Source: REEB85 sp018971455
Lineage (GTDB): Bacteria > Pseudomonadota > Alphaproteobacteria > Acetobacterales > Acetobacteraceae
Assembly (NCBI GenBank): GCA_028871195.1
Contig: JAGWNT010000007.1
Location: 1 to 64,000, forward strand
DNA: 64,000 nucleotides
Reading direction: 5' to 3'
The notes below the pieces were generated by a model. That model did not search any database. It was not told where the DNA came from and saw only the letters and a program-made list of their open reading frames with translations. The position numbers and the translations under genes were made by a program. Positions 1 through 7,842 of this stretch are shown one piece after another; position 1 is the stretch's first letter; each line of letters starts with the position of its first letter.

Positions 1-157
1 CATGATCTCGGGGGGCATGATCCCGAAGGTGGAGAATTGCGTGCAGGCGGTGCGCAACGGCGCCAAGAGCGCGACCATCCTCGACGGCCGCCAGCCCCAT
101 GCCTGCCTGCTCGAACTCTTCACCGAGGGCGGCTGCGGCACGATGATCCTGGGATAG
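1..157 (+). CDS. argB: Acetylglutamate kinase, C-terminal end (partial)
   Basis: Only the last ~51 codons are present. The reading frame entering at base 2 gives a C-terminal segment with GGMIPKVENC and a terminal FTEGGCGTMIL stretch, which is characteristic of ArgB, the kinase that phosphorylates N-acetylglutamate in arginine biosynthesis. The start lies outside the window. It ends with TAG 30 bases before the convergent stop of the DUF2336 gene. Identification rests on recognising the conserved C-terminal motif of the amino acid kinase family. Confidence 0.85.
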   Translation, partial: MISGGMIPKVENCVQAVRNGAKSATILDGRQPHACLLELFTEGGCGTMILG

Positions 158-187
158 CAGGGGGGTCTCCGAGGGCGGGGGCGGCGC

Positions 188-1450
188 CTACCGCCCCATC
201 CGCGTCAGGAAATCGATCTGCCAGCGCATCTCCTCCACGGCGAGCGGGTAGCCGCCGCCGCTGGTGGCGCGCAGCACCGCCTCCGGTGCGAGGCGGGCGA
301 GCAGGATCTGCAGGGCCGGCGCGGCGCGCATCGACAGCCCGGCCTTCCACACCAGGCTGACCAGGCCCTTCGCGCTGCGCAGGGTGGCGGCGCGATCGAC
401 CACCGAGGCCGGCACGCCGGCGGCGACCGCGAGCAGCGCGGTGGCCAGCCGGGCCTCGCCCCGGCCGACCGCCGTCAGCATCGCCGCCTCGTCGAGCCGG
501 TCCTCGGCAAAGAGGGCGCGGGCGGCGGCCATGGCCTCCTCGATATTCGGCTCGATCTGGGCGGAAACCTTGTCGCGGCCCAGGCGGTCGTGCAGCCGGC
601 GGCGCAGTTCCTCGGCGACGCCGGCGGCGAGATCCGCGCGGCTGGCCAGTTCATCGAGCAGCTGGGCCGCGACCATCTCCGACAGGGCGCGCGCGGCGCG
701 CACGCTGAGCTGCGGGCGGCGAACCAGGGCGGCATGCCATTCCGTGGTGTCGCCGGCGCGGGCGATCAGCGCGTCCAGCGTGGCCTCGCGAATGGCGGCA
801 CTGGCATTGGCCAGCAGGGCGCCGATCGCCGCGGTGTCGGCCGTGGCGGCGATGGCGTCCGACAGCGCCTCGGACAGGCCGGGCCGGCGCGCCACGGCGG
901 TGGCCGTCACCGGTGAGGCGGGGCTGGCGATCAATCCCATGAGGTCCTCGGCGGTGAGCAGGGGCGAGAGGCGGATCACCGGCTCGCAGACCAGCACGGC
1001 GCTGTCGCGGGCCAGCCGCAGGATGAGCGCGTGCGGCGCGTCCGGCATGTCCTTCACCACATCGGCGATGGCCACGCGCACGCGCTCGGCCTCGTCCTCG
1101 ACCATCGCCACCAGCATCAGCAGCGCCTGGCCTTGCAGCGTTTCCCGATCGCGCGGCGGCAGGCTCGGGATCAGGCTGGCGAGCTTGCGCGCCAGCAGCG
1201 TGCGCACCCGCTCATCCGAATCCCGGGCCAGCGTGCGGTCGGCCTGGTGCGGGGCGGCGCTGTTCATCGCCACGGCGGCGCGCACCGTCACCGCAGGATC
1301 GGCCGCGAGGCTCGCCAGCAGATCGGCCGGTGTGGCCGGATGCGCGCCGAGACGGACGCGGGCGAAAATGTCGGCGTTCGCCAGCCCGGCCCCGTCGGGC
1401 GCGCCGCGCCCCTTCGACGTGGCCGGCGCAAGAGTCGAGCCGGCGTCCAT
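188..1450 (-). CDS. DUF2336 domain protein, coupled to a diguanylate cyclase
   Basis: 420 aa, Ala/Arg-rich and mostly helical, with HEAT-like repeats: successive segments such as LASLAADPAVTVRAAVA and LLARDSDERVRTLLARKL. The segment VCEPVIRLSPLLTAEDLMGLI around residues 160-185 is typical of DUF2336, an alphaproteobacterial family of unknown function. No transmembrane segment or enzyme motif is visible. The start ATG at 1450 overlaps the stop of the GGDEF gene as ATGA, so translation is probably coupled; an upstream in-frame start at 1480 would lie inside the GGDEF gene and is less likely. The coupling suggests a partner or effector of c-di-GMP signalling, which is inference. Confidence 0.75.
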   Translation of the reverse strand: MDAGSTLAPATSKGRGAPDGAGLANADIFARVRLGAHPATPADLLASLAADPAVTVRAAVAMNSAAPHQADRTLARDSDERVRTLLARKLASLIPSLPPRDRETLQGQALLMLVAMVEDEAERVRVAIADVVKDMPDAPHALILRLARDSAVLVCEPVIRLSPLLTAEDLMGLIASPASPVTATAVARRPGLSEALSDAIAATADTAAIGALLANASAAIREATLDALIARAGDTTEWHAALVRRPQLSVRAARALSEMVAAQLLDELASRADLAAGVAEELRRRLHDRLGRDKVSAQIEPNIEEAMAAARALFAEDRLDEAAMLTAVGRGEARLATALLAVAAGVPASVVDRAATLRSAKGLVSLVWKAGLSMRAAPALQILLARLAPEAVLRATSGGGYPLAVEEMRWQIDFLTRMGR

Positions 1451-2934
1451 CACGCCTGCTCCGGACGGGCGACGCGCCAATGTCCGCGCCCGGCGCGCTT
1501 GACCTCGTACATCGCCTGATCGGCACGGTGCATCAGCATGTCGATATCCTCGTCGCGGCCGGGCCAGCGCGTGGCGATGCCGATCGACATCGTGCCCAGC
1601 AGCGCGGCCGGGCCGGCGAGCCGGGCCAGCTCCTGCGGGGCCTGCACGCGCAGGGCCTCCGCCCGCTCGGCGGCGGCCAGCTCATCGGCGCCGTCCAGCC
1701 AGAGGGCGAACTCGTCGCCGCCGAGCCGCGCCACCAGATCCGCCGGGCGGACGGTGGCGCGCAGCAATTCGGCGGTGACGCACAGCGCCTCGTCGCCGAC
1801 ATCGTGCCCGCGGCTGTCGTTGAGAATCTTGAAATTGTCGAGATCGACGAACATCAGCGTGCCGGGCAGCCCCTCGCGCTCCAGCCGCTCGATGCGGCGG
1901 GCCATCTCCTCGAGGAAGGCGCGGCGGTTGAGCAGGCCGGTAAGCGGGTCGGTGCGGGCCTGGCGGGCCATTTCGCGCTGGATCGCCTCATGCTCGAGGA
2001 TCATGCGGATGATGCCCGTGGCCGAGGCGGCGAGCACCGGCTCGTCGGCGTCCCAATCGCGGCTGCCGGGCTGGCGCCAGAGGGCCAGGCCGGTCTGCTC
2101 GCCGAAGCGCAGCTGGCTCGGGCAGACCAGCACCAGCCTGCCATCCGGTGCCCGCGCCTCCACCGGGTCCGCCACGGCGCGCCCGCCCCCGCCGGCGCTG
2201 AGACCGGCCGTCTCGATCAGCGTGATGGCCGTGCTCAGCACCGCGGCGAGGGAGGCGCCGGTCTCATGCAGCACGCCCGGCACCACGCCGTCGCCCAGCA
2301 TGTCGATCACCGCGCAGCCTTCGGCGCCGAGGGCGGTGACCAGCGCCTCCAGTGCCGCCTGCATCATGCGCGGCGCCAGCACCTCCTGGCGCATGCGCCA
2401 GAGGATATGGTCGAGCAATTCGCCGCGGCGCAGGGCGGCGGCCATCGCGGAATCGTAGCCGTCCTGCTCGGTGACGTCGTGGCCGATGCCGCGCGCGCCG
2501 ACGATCTCGCCTTCGGCATCGAGCAGCGGGGCGGCGGCGAAGGCGAGGCACTGGCTGCTGCCATCGGGCCGGCGCAGCCAGGCGCGGCGCCGGCGCACCG
2601 GCACGGTGGGGCGGAATGGGTTGAAGCCCGGGGCGCCGCCGGTATCGGCGAGCAGCAGATCCGCGGTCTGGCCCACCAGCATCTCGGCCGACCAGCCAAG
2701 GGCGGGGTCCGGCGTCACGAAGACGAAGCGGCCCCAGGCATCGGTCTCGAAGGCAAGATCGGCCGCCAGGGTGACGAAATCGCGCCAGCGCTGCCGGCTG
2801 TCGAGCAGGGCGGCGTGCAGGGAATCGTGCGGCGTGGCGGCATCGGGCACGGCGCCGCCGACCGGCGCGGCCATCCCGCCGATGCGCCCCCGCGCCATGC
2901 CCTCCTGGGCGATGACAGCCTGTACGTCGTCCAT
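1450..2934 (-). CDS. PAS-GAF-GGDEF diguanylate cyclase
   Basis: 494 aa, no transmembrane segment, so probably cytoplasmic. An N-terminal PAS domain (about residues 30-150) is followed by a GAF-like region (about 165-300) and a C-terminal GGDEF domain. The intact GGDEF motif is at residues 405-409, preceded at 396-399 by RPAD, which matches the RxxD inhibitory site at the canonical distance. This predicts an active, product-inhibited enzyme making c-di-GMP from GTP. No EAL domain. The ATG at 2934 was chosen because longer versions would overlap the divergent dapD gene. It shares an ATGA overlap with the following DUF2336 gene. Confidence 0.88.
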   Translation of the reverse strand: MDDVQAVIAQEGMARGRIGGMAAPVGGAVPDAATPHDSLHAALLDSRQRWRDFVTLAADLAFETDAWGRFVFVTPDPALGWSAEMLVGQTADLLLADTGGAPGFNPFRPTVPVRRRRAWLRRPDGSSQCLAFAAAPLLDAEGEIVGARGIGHDVTEQDGYDSAMAAALRRGELLDHILWRMRQEVLAPRMMQAALEALVTALGAEGCAVIDMLGDGVVPGVLHETGASLAAVLSTAITLIETAGLSAGGGGRAVADPVEARAPDGRLVLVCPSQLRFGEQTGLALWRQPGSRDWDADEPVLAASATGIIRMILEHEAIQREMARQARTDPLTGLLNRRAFLEEMARRIERLEREGLPGTLMFVDLDNFKILNDSRGHDVGDEALCVTAELLRATVRPADLVARLGGDEFALWLDGADELAAAERAEALRVQAPQELARLAGPAALLGTMSIGIATRWPGRDEDIDMLMHRADQAMYEVKRAGRGHWRVARPEQA

Positions 2935-2973
2935 GCCGCGCTGCGCCCCTTTGCCGCGGGTATTCGAGGGGAA

Positions 2974-3035
2974 ACTGGTAAAATACTGGTTATCGGCGCC
3001 TGCCGATTGACAGTGCCGGCGGCGCTGCGCATCGT
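2974..3035. promoter_or_regulatory. Divergent promoter region between dapD and the GGDEF gene
   Basis: This AT-richer patch between the divergent starts holds a direct repeat of ACTGGT (around 2974 and 2985), an inverted repeat ATCGGC/GCCGAT (2992-2997 and 3002-3007), and a TTGACA hexamer at 3007-3012 on the plus strand. The hexamer at 17-base spacing (3030-3035) is only a weak -10 match. On the minus strand the AT stretch TATTTT could serve the GGDEF gene. The assignment is weak and based on position. Confidence 0.3.
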
Positions 3036-3062
3036 CCGCCGCCCCAAGGAGAGCCACGCACG

Positions 3063-3896
3063 ATGACCGACGACGCCCTGCGCGCGCGCATTGAATCGCT
3101 CTGGGAGGCGCGCGACGGCGTGACCTCCGCCACCACCGGCGCGGCACGCGAGGCGGTGGATGCCGCGCTGGACATGCTCGACCGCGGCACGGCGCGCGTC
3201 GCCGAGCCGCATGACGGCGGCTGGCGGGTCAACCAATGGCTCAAGCAGGCGGTGCTGCTGTCGTTCCGGCTGCACGATTCGGCGCCGATGCAGACCGCCG
3301 CGGGCGCCTATGACAAGGTGCCGCTGAAATTCGCCGATTGGGGCGCCAACCGGTTCCGCGAGGCGGGCTTCCGCGCCGTGCCGGGGGCGGTGGTGCGCCG
3401 GTCCGCCTATATCGCGCCGAATGTGGTGCTGATGCCGAGCTTCGTGAATGTCGGCGCCCATGTCGGCCGCGCCACCATGGTCGATACCTGGGCCACGGTC
3501 GGCTCCTGCGCGCAGATCGGCGCGAACTGCCACCTCTCCGGCGGCGTCGGCATCGGCGGCGTGCTGGAGCCGTTGCAGGCCAATCCGGTGATCATCGAGG
3601 ATGACTGCTTCATCGGCGCGCGCTCGGAAGTGGCCGAGGGCGTCATCGTCGAGCGCGGCGCGGTGCTGTCCATGGGCGTCTATCTCGGCGCCTCGACCAG
3701 AATCATCGACCGCGCCACCGGCGAGGTGTTCCTCGGCCGCGTGCCGGCCTATTCGGTGGTGGTGCCCGGCACCCTGCCCGGCAAGCCGCTGCCCGACGGG
3801 TCGCCGGGGCCGGGGCTCTACTGCGCGGTGATCGTCAAGCGCGTCGATGCGCAGACGCGGGCGAAAACCTCGATCAACGAATTGCTCCGCGATTGA
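3063..3896 (+). CDS. dapD: Tetrahydrodipicolinate N-succinyltransferase
   Basis: 277 aa, full length for DapD. It transfers succinyl from succinyl-CoA to tetrahydrodipicolinate in the succinylase branch of lysine/meso-diaminopimelate synthesis. The middle of the protein shows the hexapeptide (left-handed beta-helix) pattern, for example PNVVLMPSFVNVGAHVGRAT and QIGANCHLSGGVGIGGVLEP, followed by DDCFIGARSEVAEGVIVERG. The start is supported by AAGGAGAG eight bases upstream. The stop codon overlaps the TTG start of dapE (TTGA), which indicates an operon with coupled translation. Confidence 0.97.
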   Translation: MTDDALRARIESLWEARDGVTSATTGAAREAVDAALDMLDRGTARVAEPHDGGWRVNQWLKQAVLLSFRLHDSAPMQTAAGAYDKVPLKFADWGANRFREAGFRAVPGAVVRRSAYIAPNVVLMPSFVNVGAHVGRATMVDTWATVGSCAQIGANCHLSGGVGIGGVLEPLQANPVIIEDDCFIGARSEVAEGVIVERGAVLSMGVYLGASTRIIDRATGEVFLGRVPAYSVVVPGTLPGKPLPDGSPGPGLYCAVIVKRVDAQTRAKTSINELLRD

Positions 3897-5011
3897 CCGA
3901 TCCGCTGCCGCTCGCGCAGGCGCTCATCCGCTGCGCCTCGGTGACACCGGAGGATGCCGGCGCGCAGGCGGTGCTGGCCGCCCGCCTCGAGGCCCTCGGC
4001 TTCACGGTGACGCGGCTGCGCTTCGGCGCGATCGAGAATTTCTTCGCACGCATCGGCAGCGGCGGGCCGCATCTGTGCTTTGCCGGACACACGGACGTGG
4101 TGCCCGCGGGCGGCGGCAACTGGCGCAGCGGCGCGTTCGCCGGCGAGGTGCGCGACGGCGTGCTCTACGGGCGCGGCGCCTGCGACATGAAGGGCGCGAT
4201 CGCCGCCTTCGTCGCCGCCTGCACGGACCATCTGCAGGGCGGCGCGCCGCGCGGCTCGATCAGCCTGCTGATCACCGGCGACGAGGAGGGCCCGGCGACC
4301 GACGGCACGGTGAAGGTGCTGGAATGGATGGAGGAGCACGGCCAGGTTCCGGATTTCTGCCTGGTCGGCGAGCCCACCAATCCGGCCCTGCTCGGCGAGG
4401 TGATCAAGATCGGCCGGCGGGGCAGTCTCAATGCCGCCATCACCGTGCACGGCACGCAGGGCCACGCGGCCTATCCGCAGCGCGCCGACAACCCGGTGCA
4501 CCGGCTGATCAGGGCACTGGCCGCACTGACCGCGGCACCGCTCGACGCCGGCAGCGAATGGTTCGAGCCCTCGACCTTGCAGGTGACCAGCATCGATGTC
4601 GGCAATCCGGCGACCAACGTCATCCCCGGCGTGGCGCGGGCGAAGCTGAACATCCGCTTCAACGACATGCACACCGGCGCCGGGCTGTCGGCCTGGCTGC
4701 GCGCCACGCTGGCCCAGCATGCCGAGCGTACCGAGATCGACATCGCCATCAGCGGCGAGAGTTTCCTCACCGCACCCGGCGGCGCGGTGGAGACGCTGCG
4801 GGCGGCGGTGGCGCGCGCCAGCGGTGTTGCGCCGCGGCTGGACACCGGGGGCGGCACGTCGGATGCGCGCTTCATTGCACGGCACTGCCCGGTTGCCGAG
4901 TTCGGACTGGTCGGCAGCACCATGCATCAGATCGACGAATGCGTGCCGGTGGCCGAGCTGCGTGCGCTCGCCGGGATCTATCGGTGCGTGCTGACGGAGT
5001 TCGGCGTGTGA
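3893..5011 (+). CDS. dapE: Succinyl-diaminopimelate desuccinylase
   Basis: 372 aa zinc-dependent M20-family hydrolase that removes succinate from N-succinyl-LL-diaminopimelate. Visible motifs are AGHTDVVPAGG (metal His/Asp), YGRGACDMKGAIAAF, the catalytic/metal site ITGDEEGPATDG, VGEPTN, the dimerisation-domain GTQGHAAYPQRADNP, and GGTSDARF near the C-terminus. The start is a TTG overlapping the dapD stop; no better in-frame ATG lies near the conserved N-terminus. Its own stop overlaps the GTG of the next membrane-protein gene. Confidence 0.96.
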   Translation: MTDPLPLAQALIRCASVTPEDAGAQAVLAARLEALGFTVTRLRFGAIENFFARIGSGGPHLCFAGHTDVVPAGGGNWRSGAFAGEVRDGVLYGRGACDMKGAIAAFVAACTDHLQGGAPRGSISLLITGDEEGPATDGTVKVLEWMEEHGQVPDFCLVGEPTNPALLGEVIKIGRRGSLNAAITVHGTQGHAAYPQRADNPVHRLIRALAALTAAPLDAGSEWFEPSTLQVTSIDVGNPATNVIPGVARAKLNIRFNDMHTGAGLSAWLRATLAQHAERTEIDIAISGESFLTAPGGAVETLRAAVARASGVAPRLDTGGGTSDARFIARHCPVAEFGLVGSTMHQIDECVPVAELRALAGIYRCVLTEFGV

Positions 5012-5574
5012 GCGAGGCCGCGGGAAAGCCGTCCGTCCTGCGCGGCATGGCCCTGCTGGCGCGTTTCCGCACGGAGGGGTTCGGCTGCTTCCCCGCGACC
5101 TCCCAGGGCTTCCTCAACAGCCTGGCGCCGCTGCTTGCCTTTCCGCTGGTGGGCGCCGTGTTCCGGCTGCTGGCCGGCAACCCGGTGGGCGCGCTGGCCG
5201 ACGCGCTGGCCAGCCTGGTGGCGTTGCTGGCGCCGGCCGTGGTCTCGCACTTCCTCGCGCAGAGATGGCAGCGCGAGGCGGCGTGGCTGCGCTACGCGGT
5301 GGCGTTCAACTGGTGCCAGTCGGGCATGACGGTGGTGGTGATCACGGTGCTCTCGGCGGTTGGCGTCGCCACGCTCGGCCGGCCCGGGGCGTCGCAGATG
5401 CTGTTTGCGGCGATGGTCGGCGTGCTCGGCTACTGGCTGGTGCTGTGCTGGTTTCTTGCCGCCAAGGGGCTGCGCCTGTCCGGATGGCGCGCCGTTCTGC
5501 TGGTGATCGGCGTCAATCTCGCTTCGGCGGTGCTGGTGCTGGGCCCGCAATTGCTGCTGCGCGCATGGCCCTAG
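5008..5574 (+). CDS. Small membrane protein with VSH/NWC motif (copy A)
   Basis: 188 aa with about four or five hydrophobic segments (around residues 38-56, 66-82, 105-122, 131-150 and 165-182). I do not recognise the family. The GTG start overlaps the dapE stop (GTGA), placing it firmly in the dap operon; an internal ATG at 5047 is an alternative. It carries Ser-His at residues 80-81 and Asn-Trp-Cys at 101-103, a pair that recurs with the same spacing in the next gene, so the two are probably paralogues. Role unknown; an envelope function tied to diaminopimelate supply is only suggested by the operon. Confidence 0.7.
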   Translation: MSEAAGKPSVLRGMALLARFRTEGFGCFPATSQGFLNSLAPLLAFPLVGAVFRLLAGNPVGALADALASLVALLAPAVVSHFLAQRWQREAAWLRYAVAFNWCQSGMTVVVITVLSAVGVATLGRPGASQMLFAAMVGVLGYWLVLCWFLAAKGLRLSGWRAVLLVIGVNLASAVLVLGPQLLLRAWP

Positions 5575-6137
5575 CGCGAGAGATGAGCAACGGGCTGCAG
5601 GCAGCATTGCTGCTGGCCCGCGGGCGGCCGGAGGCGCGCGACATGCTGCGCGGGTCGGGCGAGGCGCTGGCGGTGGCGCGGCGCAGCTTCTGGGCGGCGG
5701 CCATCTGCCTTCCGGCCTTTCTCTGCCTGCATCTGATCGACTGGGCGCAGGCCGGCCCACCGGCGCGGCCCGGCCACGCGCTGGCGCTCGATCTGCTGGG
5801 TTATGCCAGCGGGTGGGCCGGCTTCGCGCTGGTCTCGCACCATATCGCGGCCATGCTCGGGCGCGAGCGGCAATGGCCGCAATTCATTGCGGCGTGGAAC
5901 TGGTGCAGCCTGGTGCAGTATCTCATGCTGGTCGCCGCCGCGCTGCCGGTATTGCTGGGCCTGCCGGACATGGTGTGCGAGCTGGTCTGGCTGGTGGCGC
6001 TGGGGTGGGCCTTGTGGCTGGAATGGTTCGCCGCCCGGGTGATGCTCGACGTGCCGACGCTGACGGCGGTGGGCTTCGTCGCCTTCGACATCGCCATCGG
6101 CATGTTCATCGCCGGTTTCACCGCGAGTCTGGGCTGA
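5565..6137 (+). CDS. Small membrane protein with VSH/NWC motif (copy B)
   Basis: 190 aa from the ATG at 5565, which overlaps the previous gene by 10 bases; the ATG at 5583 is an alternative start. A soluble N-terminus of about 40 residues is followed by four or five hydrophobic segments. Ser-His at 91-92 and Asn-Trp-Cys at 112-114 reproduce the motif pair and the 21-residue spacing of the preceding protein. No known enzyme motif was seen. The gene ends four bases before the proline-racemase-family gene, so it is probably co-transcribed with dapDE. Confidence 0.68.
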   Translation: MALAREMSNGLQAALLLARGRPEARDMLRGSGEALAVARRSFWAAAICLPAFLCLHLIDWAQAGPPARPGHALALDLLGYASGWAGFALVSHHIAAMLGRERQWPQFIAAWNWCSLVQYLMLVAAALPVLLGLPDMVCELVWLVALGWALWLEWFAARVMLDVPTLTAVGFVAFDIAIGMFIAGFTASLG

Positions 6138-6141
6138 GGGC

Positions 6142-7185
6142 ATGCGCACCAGCCGCAGCATCACCGTCGTCGGCTGCCACGCGGAAGGCGAGATCGGCGA
6201 CGTCATCACCGGGGGCGTGCTGCCGCCCACGGGGGCCACGATGTTCGCGCGCATGCAGACGATGCAGCGCGAGCATGACGATATCCGCCGCTTTCTGCTG
6301 TGCGAGCCGCGCGGCCATGTCGGCCGCCACGTCAATCTGCTGACCCCGCCGATCGACCCCGGCTGCGATGCCGGCGTGATCATCATGGAGCCGACCGAGT
6401 ATCCGCCGATGTCCGGCTCCAATCTGATGTGCAGCGTCACCGTGCTGCTGGAGACCGGCATGGTGGCGATGCGCGAGCCGGAGACGGTGGTGATGATGGA
6501 CACGCCGGCCGGCCCCGTGCGCGCGCGGGCGACATGCCGCGACGGCAAGTGCGTGTCCGTCGAGATCGAGAACGTGCCGAGCATGGTGCTGCTGCTCGAT
6601 GCTGTGCTGGAAGTCGCGGGCCATGGCAGCATCATGGCCGACATCGCCTATGGCGGGATGATCTACGCGCTGGTCGACGCGACGAGGCTGGGCTTTTCCA
6701 TTGTCCCGGACGAGGCGCGCGAGCTGGCCGTGCTGGGCGAGCGGGTGCGCCTGGCCGCGCGCGAACAGCTTCGCGTGGCGCAACCGGAAAACCCCGACAT
6801 CGCGGGCGTTTCCATCGTGCAGCTCAACGCGCCCTTCGCGGGTGCGGGGCAGGTCAGCCGCAACACCTGCATCGTCGCCCCCGGGCGCTCGGATCGCAGC
6901 CCGACCGGCACCGGCACCTGCGCGCGCATGGCGGTGCTGCACGCGCGCGGGCAGTTGCGCGTGGGCGAGGGCATGATCCACGAATCGATCATCGGCTCGC
7001 GTTTCGAGGGACGCATTCTGGGCGAGACCGAGATCGCCGGGCGGCCGGCCATCCTGCCGGCGATTCGCGGCCGCGCCTGGATCACCGGCCAGCATCAGTA
7101 TTTCCTCGATCCGTCGGACCCCTATCCGGCGGGCTATTTGGTGGCCGATACCTGGGGCGTTACTGGCGCCGTGACGCAGGACTGA
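6142..7185 (+). CDS. Proline racemase-family enzyme (hydroxyproline epimerase/dehydratase-like)
   Basis: 347 aa, full length for the proline racemase superfamily. The first catalytic-base motif reads PPMSGSNLMC, with Ser91 where proline racemases have Cys; the second reads DRSPTGTGTC, with Thr255 at the usual Cys position and Cys260 just after. In this family Cys/Cys is linked to racemase or epimerase activity and Cys/Thr to trans-3-hydroxy-L-proline dehydratase, so a Ser/Thr pair leaves the reaction uncertain. It is the last gene of the dapDE operon and converges with an operon that contains an ornithine-cyclodeaminase-family gene, a family that includes pyrroline-2-carboxylate reductases. 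Confidence 0.85.
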   Translation: MRTSRSITVVGCHAEGEIGDVITGGVLPPTGATMFARMQTMQREHDDIRRFLLCEPRGHVGRHVNLLTPPIDPGCDAGVIIMEPTEYPPMSGSNLMCSVTVLLETGMVAMREPETVVMMDTPAGPVRARATCRDGKCVSVEIENVPSMVLLLDAVLEVAGHGSIMADIAYGGMIYALVDATRLGFSIVPDEARELAVLGERVRLAAREQLRVAQPENPDIAGVSIVQLNAPFAGAGQVSRNTCIVAPGRSDRSPTGTGTCARMAVLHARGQLRVGEGMIHESIIGSRFEGRILGETEIAGRPAILPAIRGRAWITGQHQYFLDPSDPYPAGYLVADTWGVTGAVTQD

Positions 7186-7218
7186 CCGCGCCGCGTCGGC
7201 CGCGCGTTTGTGCCGCGC

Positions 7219-7842
7219 TCAGAACAACGTCGCCTTCACCCGCTCATCGAGGCCGTCATCATAGGCCGCGCCGTTGATGCGGGCGGCGGTGAAATCGGCC
7301 AGCATCGTGCCGGTGCTGGGCAGCGCGCTGCGGGGGAGGCGCTTCTCGGGATTCCACAGATCGGCGCGCACCACGGCGCGCGAGCACTGGAAGAACGCGG
7401 TGCTGACATGCACGACGATGACCGAGCGGGGCGGCTTGCCCGCGATGGCGAGGCGTTCGAGCAGGACGGGATCGACCGAAATCTCCGCCAGGCCATTGAC
7501 GCGCAGCGTCTCGCCGATGCCGGGGATGAGGAAGAGGATGGCGACGCGCGGATCAGCCACGATGTTGCGCAGGCTGTCGATGCGGTTGTTGCCGGGCCGG
7601 TCGGGCAGCAGGAGCGTGCGCGCGTCGGCGATCCCGACGAAGCCCGGCCCCTCGCCGCGCGGCGAGACATCCGGCGAGGCGGCGCCGTTGGTGGCCAGCG
7701 CGATGAAGGGGGCAGCCCGGATGAAAGCCTGGTAGTGCGGGTGGAGGTGATCCATCTGCTTGGCAAGCGACGCCTCGCCAGGCGGGGTCGTGTAGATGGC
7801 GCGCAGGGCGGCCTCGTCGCGAATGATGTGATCGGCGTTCAT
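7219..7842 (-). CDS. FMN-binding pyridoxamine-phosphate-oxidase-fold protein
   Basis: 207 aa with the split-barrel pattern of PPOX-like flavoproteins: FIALATNGAASPDVSPRG, VGIADARTLLLPDRPGNNRIDSLRNI and DPRVAILFLIPGIGETLRVNGLAEI. It resembles the MSMEG_1061-type subgroup that is often annotated as a flavin-nucleotide-binding protein; the substrate cannot be predicted. The ATG at 7842 is supported by GGAGGAAG and overlaps the amidase stop as ATGA. It is the last gene of the six-gene minus-strand operon. Confidence 0.85.
   Translation of the reverse strand: MNADHIIRDEAALRAIYTTPPGEASLAKQMDHLHPHYQAFIRAAPFIALATNGAASPDVSPRGEGPGFVGIADARTLLLPDRPGNNRIDSLRNIVADPRVAILFLIPGIGETLRVNGLAEISVDPVLLERLAIAGKPPRSVIVVHVSTAFFQCSRAVVRADLWNPEKRLPRSALPSTGTMLADFTAARINGAAYDDGLDERVKATLF

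Noticed and set aside
7186..7218. Terminator between the convergent proline-racemase-family and FMN-protein genes
   Set aside because: GC-rich, but the possible stem has mismatches and no T-run; too weak to call.
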